Part shown: positions 1-6,942 of the stretch, in pieces | Layout: each line of letters begins with the position of its first letter | How positions within the stretch are numbered: position 1 is the stretch's first letter | Assembly: GCA_944322755.1 (NCBI GenBank) | Contig: CALUPY010000007.1 | Span: forward strand, 1-64,000 | Length of the DNA stretch: 64,000 nucleotides | DNA from: Candidatus Gastranaerophilales bacterium | Lineage (GTDB): Bacteria; Cyanobacteriota; Vampirovibrionia; Gastranaerophilales; Gastranaerophilaceae | Direction: 5' to 3' | Translations under genes and position numbers: made by a program | Notes under the pieces: model-generated | Databases searched by the model: none | Told to the model about the DNA's origin: nothing | The model's input: only the letters and a program-made list of their open reading frames with translations

Positions 1-4
1 TGTT

Positions 5-18
5 AGGGATTCGAACCC
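5..18. repeat. att-like 14-base match to the tRNA-Arg T-arm
   Basis: The 14 bases at 5-18 are identical, in the same orientation, to 5715-5728 inside tRNA-Arg(ACG). Read on the minus strand this is a T-loop (TTCGAAT) with only three of the five T-stem pairs possible, so it is not an intact tRNA arm. It may be the far attachment site left by an island that integrated at the tRNA gene. Because T-arms are conserved, chance or another truncated tRNA-like gene off the window edge cannot be excluded. Confidence 0.35.
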
Positions 19-152
19 GGTATTTTTCTCCGCTGTCGTAAAATATGGGTTCTTACCTCTCAAAAAACAAGACATTTCGATTAATAGATCTACCTAAGGT
101 AAAGGTTCGGTTTTGATGGATAATTTTTATTATTAAAATAAAGGAGTGTTGT

Positions 153-269
153 ATGGATACAAATCACATTGATATACGTATTGCACAAGAGAATATAAGA
201 CATGAACATGAAATTTCACGTCTTGATAAAGCAAAAAACAAGAAAACGAAATGCACAAAAGAAAAATAG
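153..269 (+). CDS. small charged coiled-coil protein, 5' part (probably frameshifted)
   Basis: This 38-codon reading frame starts at ATG 153 behind a good AAGGAG ribosome site (141-146). The peptide is highly charged (HEHEISRLDKAK) and helix-forming. It stops at 267-269 and overlaps the next small frame, which continues the same Lys/Glu-rich helical character without a ribosome site of its own. A single indel near 240-250 would fuse both into one protein of about 75 residues. I do not recognise the family; small coiled-coil proteins of this kind are common in phage and island DNA. Confidence 0.4.
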   Translation: MDTNHIDIRIAQENIRHEHEISRLDKAKNKKTKCTKEK

Positions 270-379
270 ATGATTTAAAAGCTCAAAAAGAGCGTATAAA
301 GCAAAACTCAAAGCATGAAACGCTTGATGAAGTTATAAACAAAACACGCAGATTGATTAAGCAAGCATTGGATGATTAA
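251..379 (+). CDS. small charged coiled-coil protein, 3' part
   Basis: This 42-codon frame starts at ATG 251, overlaps the preceding frame by 19 bases and is rich in Lys, Arg and Gln (KRKIDDLKAQKERIKQNSK). No Shine-Dalgarno sequence is evident before its ATG. It therefore reads best as the C-terminal part of one broken or frameshifted coiled-coil gene, though translational coupling from the upstream frame is an alternative. Function unknown. Confidence 0.35.
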   Translation: MHKRKIDDLKAQKERIKQNSKHETLDEVINKTRRLIKQALDD

Positions 380-492
380 AAATAAAGCATTAAAAGCAGT
401 GTTCTGAAGTTCCTCATGTTGCATTCATACACTGAATGTACAAGTGAACCGATTGTGCCAAATTCCTGCTGTTCATATACTTTGTAATAATA

Positions 493-1557
493 TTAAAAAC
501 TGACAAACTTTGTATACCAAGCCCCACGAGTTTTTCCATGCTTGACTAAATATTTGTTTTCTACCAAATTAGCAAGGTGCTTTTTTATTGTATTAATATT
601 TGTATCTGTTAATTCAGATAACTCAGAAATCGTCGCACGTTCTTTTGTTTCAAAAACTTCCATAATTTTTGCTGAAACTTCCGGCAAATCAAGATTTGAA
701 GTTTTTCTCGACACCGGGTGTTCAAGTTTATATTCAAGTCTTATTTTTTGTTTTTGCAAAGTTTTTAAGAAAAACATCAACCAAGGTTCATAGTTTGGCT
801 TATCATGTAGAGTAGTCTGTGTCTGCCTTAAAGCTCTATTATACGCTTCTTTGTTATCTTCAATAATAGATTCTGTCGAGCTGTACGGAATATATAAATA
901 ACCTGATTTTAAAAGTAAAAGATTAGTTAAAACTCGTGAAAGTCTGCCGTTTCCGTCTTGAAAAGGATGAATTGCAAGAAAATTAACAACAAAAACGCCA
1001 ATAACTATCAACGGATGATAAAATCTGTCTGTGAGATTTTTGTTAGTCCAGTCTATAAGTTCATACATTTTTAAAGGTGTTTCAAAAGGTGTTGCGGTTT
1101 CAAATACAACTCCCAGCTCTTTACCTTCGCTGTCATAAGCAGCGACAGCATTAGAAACCTTTTTATATTCTCCTTTGTGTTTTTCGTCTTTAGAAGAATA
1201 TTCAAGCAAAATTTTATGCAGTTGCTTTATATAATTTTCAGATAGCGGAATTACTTCCCAGTCTTCAAAAATTGTATCAGCTAATTTTGCATATCCGGCG
1301 ACTTCTTCTTCATCACGATTTGCAAAAGATTGTTTGTTAATCCTTGAAAGGAGTTCTTCAACTTGTTTATCGGATAGTTTGTTACCTTCAATCCTATTTG
1401 AGGAGCCAACGCTTTCTATTGTAGCAACTTTTTTCAATGCCTGTAATTTTTCGGGTGCCATCTGACCTAAAAGTTTCCAACTTCCTTTGAATTCATCAAT
1501 TTCAGAAATAATAGACAGCATTTGATTTGTTATTTTGATATCAAGATTTTCTAACAT
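493..1557 (-). CDS. Fic-domain AMP-transferase with N-terminal inhibitory helix and C-terminal winged helix
   Basis: Predicted Fic protein of 354 residues, likely transferring AMP from ATP to a hydroxyl side chain of a target protein. The catalytic loop HPFQDGNGRLSR is complete at residues 197-208. An inhibitory motif of the [ST]xxxE[GN] type is seen at residues 53-58 (SNRIEG), which places it in the class whose active site is blocked by its own N-terminal helix. The last 65 residues look like a winged helix-turn-helix (TISELSELTDTNINTIKKHL), common in stand-alone Fic regulators. No FicA-type antitoxin gene is adjacent, in line with self-inhibition. A tandem GACCTAATA repeat lies just before the start codon and could be bound by its own DNA-binding domain. 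Its target is unknown. Confidence 0.88.
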   Translation of the reverse strand: MLENLDIKITNQMLSIISEIDEFKGSWKLLGQMAPEKLQALKKVATIESVGSSNRIEGNKLSDKQVEELLSRINKQSFANRDEEEVAGYAKLADTIFEDWEVIPLSENYIKQLHKILLEYSSKDEKHKGEYKKVSNAVAAYDSEGKELGVVFETATPFETPLKMYELIDWTNKNLTDRFYHPLIVIGVFVVNFLAIHPFQDGNGRLSRVLTNLLLLKSGYLYIPYSSTESIIEDNKEAYNRALRQTQTTLHDKPNYEPWLMFFLKTLQKQKIRLEYKLEHPVSRKTSNLDLPEVSAKIMEVFETKERATISELSELTDTNINTIKKHLANLVENKYLVKHGKTRGAWYTKFVSF

Positions 1558-1572
1558 AACAATACCCGATTA

Positions 1573-1591
1573 GACCTAATATGACCTAATA
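1573..1591. promoter_or_regulatory. tandem 9-base direct repeat upstream of the Fic gene
   Basis: GACCTAATA occurs at 1573-1581 and again at 1583-1591, a 10-base period that puts both copies on one DNA face. It lies 16 to 34 bases before the Fic start codon, where it would overlap a promoter or leader. This arrangement is typical of a repressor operator. The Fic protein's own winged helix is the obvious candidate ligand, but that is inference. Confidence 0.4.
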
Positions 1592-1620
1592 GTATATTAT
1601 TTTTATCCGATTGTCAAGAA

Positions 1621-1730
1621 TCAAACATATCTGATTTTTTGTAATTCAAGAATTGCATTTCTTAATTTTTTAAATAAGAAACTTAGTTGTTCTTGATCTT
1701 CCTGTGGTAATTTTGATAAAACTTTTTTTT
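1621..1730 (-). pseudogene. C-terminal remnant of a helical, MarR-like regulator
   Basis: The minus strand reads VLSKLPQEDQEQLSFLFKKL and continues to a stop at 1621-1623, but a stop codon in the poly-A stretch immediately upstream closes the frame and there is no start. The sequence resembles the last helices of MarR-type regulators, where a 'L..L..e..eqL..ll.kL' pattern is usual. With only about 36 residues left, the family call is tentative. It suggests that a regulator was lost beside the Fic gene. Confidence 0.3.
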
Positions 1731-1747
1731 ATTTTACGTTATATGAT

Positions 1748-2362
1748 TTAATAGTGTGAAATATTTATTGCTATTATTTTAGGCTTGGGATTGTCATCAA
1801 GGTATGAAAACCATATTTCACCGTTCCCGAGCATAAAACCACTGGAATTTATAAAAATATCCTCTGTATTGCAAACAGCTTGTATAAATCGCTCTGTAAA
1901 TATTTTGTTAGTATCCAACGCAATAAATTCATCTTTGCTGTATATAGTTTTTGATGAACCATCGGTGTTGATATTTATAGGATAACTTAAATAATTTGAA
2001 AGAGCATTGATATCTTTATTTTTTACAGCTTTTTTAATTTTATCTGCAAATTTATAGCCTGTTTTCATCTGTTCTTTTGTATAAATAGGGTTGTCATATT
2101 TATCTGTCGGTTCATCAAAAATATCTTGCGTGTTTTCTTGTCCTGTTAGCTCGTTTGATTCCACATATTTTGTTTGATTAGTGAAATTTGTAATTATAAA
2201 TACCGATGTACCTACAAGTACCAAACTTAGAGCCAAAATCAAAAGAACAACTACACGTTTATTTTTTATAAAATAAACATTAGGCGTATTTAACATAGCA
2301 CCGCATTTGGTGCAAAATTTTTGATTTTCGTTTAATTCACTTCCGCAATTCGGACAGTACAT
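1748..2362 (-). CDS. zinc-ribbon single-pass membrane protein
   Basis: A 204-residue protein opening with a four-cysteine zinc ribbon (CPNCG at residues 3-7, CTKCG at 17-21), then a linker, one hydrophobic helix (residues about 34-59) and a roughly 140-residue C-terminal domain likely outside the membrane. The order ribbon, transmembrane helix, soluble domain is the common zinc-ribbon membrane protein plan. The C-terminal part contains a DUF-like pattern that I cannot assign. It stands upstream of no obvious partner but belongs to the same run of minus-strand zinc-ribbon and TM2 genes, suggesting a small membrane-associated cassette. Function unknown. Confidence 0.7.
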   Translation of the reverse strand: MYCPNCGSELNENQKFCTKCGAMLNTPNVYFIKNKRVVVLLILALSLVLVGTSVFIITNFTNQTKYVESNELTGQENTQDIFDEPTDKYDNPIYTKEQMKTGYKFADKIKKAVKNKDINALSNYLSYPININTDGSSKTIYSKDEFIALDTNKIFTERFIQAVCNTEDIFINSSGFMLGNGEIWFSYLDDNPKPKIIAINISHY

Positions 2363-2512
2363 ATATATATATGCCTCACTGATTTTTTATATTATATTCT
2401 TGCATTATCATAATCCTATTTATTAGTCTGTTTTAGCTTTTGTATAACGTTTAAAACTGCTGTTTTATTACTTGCATTATAGTTATTCCCCATAGCATGA
2501 TTTATATATCTA

Positions 2513-3364
2513 TCAAAACATAGCATTAAATAGCATTAGTCCCCCTAGAGCATCAAGAGCATCAGCGGCTTCTTTTGCTCTCCTTTGTTCTTCTTTTCTT
2601 TCATAGTGGGCTCGTTTGAGTTTAAGTCTTTTTTGATTATCCATTTCTAGAGGTTGAGAATATGAAATAGTCACTTCACCTTGTAATAGTGATTTTACCA
2701 TTACAAAATCTTTTAATGTTGCATTTTCCTCTGTATATCTACCTTTGATTTTTTCTCCAGAGTTTAATGTTATGTCTTTAAAATTAAATTCTTTTTTCAA
2801 TCCGTCATACGTTTTACAAATTATTTTTATCTCTGTAATATTACTTCCAATTTCCTCTATTTGCCAAGGTTCAATAATTTCATCTATTGTTAAATCTATA
2901 TTAATAACATCATAATCATCATTATATGAAGCACTAATGTGTGTGTTTGTATCTGCAAATAACCATGTTGTGCTATATGGTTCTTTACTGATTTGTATAT
3001 TTTTATAATGTAAAAAACCTAATAACAGCCCTAAAAATATTACAGTGAAAAGAATTACTATTAATAACGGTTTCAGGGGATTATCATTGTCTTTTTTTAC
3101 ACCTTTCTTTTTATCTAAGCAAGCTCCACATTTAAAGCAAAATATATTATTTTTATCATTTTCGTTTCCGCAATTTGGGCAATATATTACATTTGAAACG
3201 GTATGTTCATCATTTGCATTGCTATCATCAGCTTGGGAAGAAGTGTTTATTGGCTCCGTATTTGTAAATAACTGACCGCAATTTTCACAATATCGACTAT
3301 CTAACTCATTTTTTGCACCGCATTTATCGCATATTTTTCTATCTGACCTTGATTTCTCCGTCAT
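2513..3364 (-). CDS. double zinc-ribbon single-pass membrane protein
   Basis: A 283-residue protein with two four-cysteine zinc ribbons (CDKCG...CENCG near residues 12-31 and CPNCG...CFKCG near 62-81). A hydrophobic helix follows (about 96-117), then a beta-rich domain (about 130-240) and a Lys/Arg/Glu-rich amphipathic C-terminal helix. Its start codon overlaps the stop of the upstream YGNK-repeat gene by four bases (ATGA), so the two are probably translationally coupled. The architecture matches other zinc-ribbon membrane proteins of unknown role. The C-terminal hydrophobic tip (GGLMLFNAMF) is unusual. Confidence 0.72.
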   Translation of the reverse strand: MTEKSRSDRKICDKCGAKNELDSRYCENCGQLFTNTEPINTSSQADDSNANDEHTVSNVIYCPNCGNENDKNNIFCFKCGACLDKKKGVKKDNDNPLKPLLIVILFTVIFLGLLLGFLHYKNIQISKEPYSTTWLFADTNTHISASYNDDYDVINIDLTIDEIIEPWQIEEIGSNITEIKIICKTYDGLKKEFNFKDITLNSGEKIKGRYTEENATLKDFVMVKSLLQGEVTISYSQPLEMDNQKRLKLKRAHYERKEEQRRAKEAADALDALGGLMLFNAMF

Positions 3365-3660
3365 TTATAACTTCCGGTTTTATTTCCGTATTTATCGTAT
3401 GTTGTTGTTCTGCCGTAACTATCAGTTTTATATGAGCCTGTTTTATTGCCATAGCGGTCATATTGTACAGTCACCCCATTACTGTTTCTTTTAAAAGAAC
3501 CGACTTTATTACCGTATCGGTCATATTCAGTTGTTACTCCGCTTGAATTTGTCTTATAACTTCCTGTTTTATTACCATATTGGTCATAAGAGGTTACTGC
3601 AAAAACAGAATAACAAGTTAATACAAGTAATAATAGTGTAGAAAATAACTTTTTTAACAT
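3361..3660 (-). CDS. secreted protein with four YGNK repeats
   Basis: A 99-residue protein with a clear signal peptide (MLKK, hydrophobic core, cleavage likely after VFA at about residue 22). The mature part is almost entirely four copies, the last partial, of a 20-21 residue unit: Y-D-x-Y-G-N-K-x-G-S-[YF]-K-x-x-S-x-G-x-T-[TV]. The regularity suggests a repetitive beta hairpin fibre or wall-binding stalk. It is coupled to the double zinc-ribbon membrane protein downstream, so the two may act together at the cell surface. The unit superficially recalls YD-type repeats of Rhs proteins, but it is much shorter. Confidence 0.72.
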   Translation of the reverse strand: MLKKLFSTLLLLVLTCYSVFAVTSYDQYGNKTGSYKTNSSGVTTEYDRYGNKVGSFKRNSNGVTVQYDRYGNKTGSYKTDSYGRTTTYDKYGNKTGSYK

Positions 3661-3687
3661 ATAACTCCATTCATTACAAATTTATAC

Positions 3688-4131
3688 CTAAACAAGAATA
3701 TTTCCGTTTGAATCCGCAGGAATAAATAAGGCTGCAATAAATTCAATAAGAGCAACTATACAAGGAATAAATGTCCAAGCGAACAAAAAGAATAAAATAC
3801 CTGTACCTATTTTTCCGCCATAGAATTTATGAATGCCTATTCCGCCAAAGAAAAGAGCTAGAAGACAATATACAATTTTATTTACTGATTTTTTGCATGT
3901 AACATATACAGGCGGAGTATTATTTGCGTTATTTGAAACATTTACATTAATACCCTTGTTAGATGTATTTTCTTTTTTTACAACTATTACATCTTTATCT
4001 GTTTCATATATTTCAACTTCATCGCCAACATTGGGTGTAAAATTGCAATTTGTCAATAATAGTTCTCTTATACCACCGTCATTGTTGCCTATCATGACAG
4101 TGTCGTTTTCTATTTTTAAAATCTTTGCCAT
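3688..4131 (-). CDS. TM2-domain membrane protein
   Basis: A 147-residue protein. Residues 1-55 form a small beta domain (MAKILKIENDTVMIG...) rich in Val/Asp. Residues about 80-135 match the TM2 domain: a first helix with LLALFFGGIGIHKFYGGK, followed by a second helix. The F-GGxGxHxFYxG motif is the hallmark of the family. TM2 proteins have two membrane helices joined by a tight turn, and their roles are poorly defined. It is the first gene of the minus-strand membrane cassette at 1.7-4.1 kb. Confidence 0.8.
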   Translation of the reverse strand: MAKILKIENDTVMIGNNDGGIRELLLTNCNFTPNVGDEVEIYETDKDVIVVKKENTSNKGINVNVSNNANNTPPVYVTCKKSVNKIVYCLLALFFGGIGIHKFYGGKIGTGILFFLFAWTFIPCIVALIEFIAALFIPADSNGNILV

Positions 4132-4285
4132 ACCTTACACAACCTTTCTCTAATAAATATTTTCAATTCTAACATAAAACCAAAAAATTTTCTACATGTA
4201 CTACAATTTTTTATATCTATATAAATCGACATTTTACGGTGTAATAATCACTTACTTTTACTGAAAATTTAAAAAAGAGGTGATA

Positions 4286-4633
4286 ATGTTACAGAATAAT
4301 TTAGGTATAAAAATTCGAGAAATCAGAAAATCAAAAGGACTTACACAAGAGCAGTTAGCAGAACTAATAGGCATTGATAACAAACACCTGTCAAGAATTG
4401 AAAAAGGCAGACACATGCCAACGTATAATATCATCAAAAAACTCGCCAAAGTTCTTGATTTTGATATCTATTCAATTGACGACATGCCAGTGACAGATAT
4501 TGTTCAACCGGATAAAACCTTTTTAAAATCCGTAAAAATTTTAAATTCCGCTAAAACACCCGAAGAAAAGAAGTATTATCTTGAAGCATTACAGCATGCT
4601 CAAAAAGGCTTGAAACTGGGGAAATCTTTATAA
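4286..4633 (+). CDS. XRE-family helix-turn-helix regulator
   Basis: A 115-residue protein. Residues 1-60 form a lambda-repressor-like helix-turn-helix domain (GIKIREIRKSKGLTQEQLAE, then IDNKHLSRIEKGR), and about 50 residues of helical C-terminal region follow. I chose ATG 4286 over the GTG six bases upstream because the GAGG ribosome site at 4277-4280 leaves a normal spacer. It is transcribed divergently from the TM2 gene, as expected for a regulator of an island's neighbouring genes. No toxin partner is visible downstream. Confidence 0.85.
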   Translation: MLQNNLGIKIREIRKSKGLTQEQLAELIGIDNKHLSRIEKGRHMPTYNIIKKLAKVLDFDIYSIDDMPVTDIVQPDKTFLKSVKILNSAKTPEEKKYYLEALQHAQKGLKLGKSL

Positions 4634-5056
4634 AGTTTCGTTTTTTATGTTGAAAATAAAATACAAAGCACTATCTTATCTTATTTTGTTAGCCTATTTT
4701 TGATTTGTTAAAACTCTAAAATTCATCTTTTTACTTAATAACAAAACTAATTAATCAATACAATGTGTTGATATATGCAATACAATAAGCATTTACTATA
4801 TACCAGACTTACTTAAAAATGACTTTAAAGCAAGCCATGGACAACGATGAAAAGAAATTTATGTAAACTGGCAGTAATATAATCTGAAATAATCAGCATT
4901 ATGCCGATTATTTCAGTAATAAAATATTAGGTCAGATAAAATACAGTTACTTTGATATTAAATCCTGCTCCTGCTACTGACAATTATTTTATTTTTACTA
5001 CATGACTATAAATTTTACAACAAGTTTTACAGTATAGCAGGTGCTTGCCTAAAATT
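4634..5056. other. intergenic stretch of island DNA
   Basis: This AT-rich stretch has no supported gene. A 15-codon frame beginning ATGACTTTAAAGCAAGCC near 4818 looks like a decayed N-terminus. The only clear structure is the long inverted repeat at 4884-4916. Confidence 0.5.
4884..4916. terminator. long perfect-arm inverted repeat
   Basis: CTGAAATAATC pairs with GATTATTTCAG, and inside it GCAT pairs with ATGC, giving a stem of about 15 base pairs with small internal mismatches. There is no uridine run on either side, so it may be a bidirectional transcription stop or a protein-binding palindrome rather than a standard terminator. It lies between the XRE gene and the truncated reverse transcriptase. 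Confidence 0.45.
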
Positions 5057-5566
5057 TTATTTTTTTTGTTGTTGTTTTTGCAGTTTTTTTAACTGTGTAA
5101 TCGCTTTATCTTTGGTAACAGCAAGTTTTTTAGGGTGTAATTGCCTTATATATCCTATTTTAGCTATCAGGCTCTGTAATTCTCTTACTGTCATCATAGA
5201 CAAATCTTTTTCTTGCAATGTTTTTACAACAGAATGTCCAATCTTGAACGGAGCTAATAATCTGCCGCATTGAGAAATATGTACCCCCGTTACTACTGCA
5301 TATTTATAACCAAATCGTTTAACTTTTGATTTCTTGAGCCAAAGCCCATGGGTTTTTAAAGCGTTGTTAATGTATTTAATAACCCAGTTCCCTATGTGTT
5401 TATTGGTAGAAAGTGTTATATCGTCGACATAAATAGTCATGTCAATGTTCAGAGCCTGCATTTTTCGATAAATACTGTCAAAAATATTTTTATGTGCAAA
5501 ACAACTTAACAGTGTACTTGTTGCACCGCCTGTAGGTAAGTAACCGTTGTATGTTGTTATGTCCAT
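5057..5566 (-). pseudogene. 5'-truncated reverse transcriptase (retron-type?)
   Basis: The 169-residue frame contains the catalytic YVDD box (residues 46-49, followed by ITLS) and, before it, LPTGGATSTLLS, which matches RT block 4 (usually LPQGxxTSP). Downstream, 'VTGVHI' resembles the block after the palm in retron and group II-like enzymes. Everything upstream of block 4, including the first catalytic aspartate, is missing, and no RT-like reading frame continues into 5567-5700. The enzyme is therefore very unlikely to be active. No msr/msd-type RNA gene is recognisable. It sits next to tRNA-Arg, a usual site for mobile elements. Retron is the favoured class, but a DGR or Abi-type RT cannot be excluded. 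Confidence 0.7.
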
Positions 5567-5705
5567 GAGTAAATTTAATAATTTTTATTTGCTATTTACA
5601 GAATACAAAAACAAACTATTTAATTGATTTTTAAATAGTTTTATTATTTTTGGCTGATTATACAAACTAGCCGATTACACAAATATTACACAAAAAAACA
5701 AAAAT

Positions 5706-5779
<74 letters not shown>

Positions 5780-5804
5780 ATATATATTTATTCAATTTTC
5801 AAAT

Positions 5805-5891
5805 TATCAATTACCCCACCTTTTGGTTTGGAGCCAAACTTTATCTGATTTGCAAGCTTTACGCTTGCACAGCCAGCTGGGCTACAGGCAC
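5805..5891 (-). pseudogene. decayed tRNA-like sequence beside tRNA-Arg
   Basis: The minus strand begins GTGCCTGTAGCCCAGCTGG, which copies the layout of a tRNA 5' half (acceptor strand, TA, D-arm with TAGCCCAG.TGG). The rest does not fold: no matching acceptor 3' strand and no TTCGAAT T-loop. It also shares 'TTTGGCTCCAAACCAA' with the anticodon region of the neighbouring tRNA-Arg (TTTGGCTACGAACCAA). It looks like a degenerate partial duplicate of a tRNA, consistent with repeated integration at this spot. Confidence 0.4.
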
Positions 5892-6048
5892 GTATTAAGT
5901 TATATTTTTATACTAATACAAAGATATTTTTTTGTAAATTTTTATTTTTTAATTTCACAAAAACCAATTGCACGTTAACTTTATCCACATTGAATACAAA
6001 AATATAATTCAAATCTGCACAACATTCAAAGCACTCAAAGCTCATTGG

Positions 6049-6942
6049 TTAAATATATTTTGAGAAATTTCCTCGCCAGAAATCGTTCATCATCTGCATT
6101 AAGAACTTATCACCTGTAAAATCTTTGAACACAAAAGGATTCCGCTTGGGGAGAATAGTTTTTGTATCAAGAACTTCTGCAATCATCTTTGCCCCGATAT
6201 CTGCAAACATTTCAATCGGTTTTGTAGAACCATATTCAGAAACTTTATTCGATACATAGTTCGCCGCCGGTTTGTTTTTAAAATCTGACATACTATCTAC
6301 TATCATAGTTGTTTTAAAATCCATTTTCACAAAATCTCGAAATATTTTGCTGTGGGTTTTATCAAACAATTGTTGTTTATCTGCCGCAACTTTATGCAGA
6401 TTAAAGAGATGAACACTATGCATAAACTCATGTAAAGGTGTATGCAGGAAATGCCCAGTTGATTTGTTCTGTGATAGTTTATATGCAATTGCCCGTGATT
6501 GTGAGTCAGACCAGTCATACAATGCATTAAATACAACATAACGGTTTATTGTATCACAAGAAGCAAGATATGACTGCCTGTCTAATCTTTTATAAATACC
6601 CGTAGGAAGTGGGAGCTTTAACTTTTGGAAAATATTAAGAGTTAAGCCGGCCATAGCAGCCAAAAATTTGTCCCCGCCAAAGTCACACGGTATTTTAAAC
6701 TTTTTGTATATATCATTTTCCAGCTTTTGGGCATTAACAGTTAAAGCGCCCTTGTAAAAAGCATTGTAGGATTCTATACTGTTTCTCATTACCAGTACAT
6801 CCTGCGGCGAGATATTTTTATTCTTTTTTAACGCTTTTGCCAGCTCTTTTTCAAAGGCCCTTTTCAGTTCCTTGTCATAATATCTTTTAAAAGACAGATT
6901 TTCTTTTTTTTCATATGTTTGTATATTATTACTTACTCTCAT
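6049..6942 (-). CDS. predicted zinc metallopeptidase (HExxH) with SFKR N-terminal motif
   Basis: A 297-residue protein with an HEFMH zinc-binding motif (His171, Glu172, His175) and a likely third ligand, Glu244, in SEYGSTKPIEMFAD. The 'S-x-Y-x-x-x-x-P-x-E-x-[FM]-A-[ED]' block is typical of small zincin domains in toxins and phage-type peptidases. The N-terminus carries NLSFKR (residues 15-20), the short motif shared by many neighbours, before a basic amphipathic helix. No Sec signal peptide. The start overlaps the upstream AAA+ gene by four bases, so the ATPase and peptidase are probably made together. A protease fed or regulated by the ATPase is an attractive inference; a secreted effector is the alternative. 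Confidence 0.72.
   Translation of the reverse strand: MRVSNNIQTYEKKENLSFKRYYDKELKRAFEKELAKALKKNKNISPQDVLVMRNSIESYNAFYKGALTVNAQKLENDIYKKFKIPCDFGGDKFLAAMAGLTLNIFQKLKLPLPTGIYKRLDRQSYLASCDTINRYVVFNALYDWSDSQSRAIAYKLSQNKSTGHFLHTPLHEFMHSVHLFNLHKVAADKQQLFDKTHSKIFRDFVKMDFKTTMIVDSMSDFKNKPAANYVSNKVSEYGSTKPIEMFADIGAKMIAEVLDTKTILPKRNPFVFKDFTGDKFLMQMMNDFWRGNFSKYI

Noticed and set aside
1-60. Possible complete tRNA or tmRNA 3' end on the minus strand at the window start
   Set aside because: Only three of five T-stem pairs form, no anticodon arm is found upstream, and the acceptor would lie outside the window.
5057-5566. Functional retron
   Set aside because: The RT lacks its N-terminal half and no msr/msd RNA could be identified nearby.
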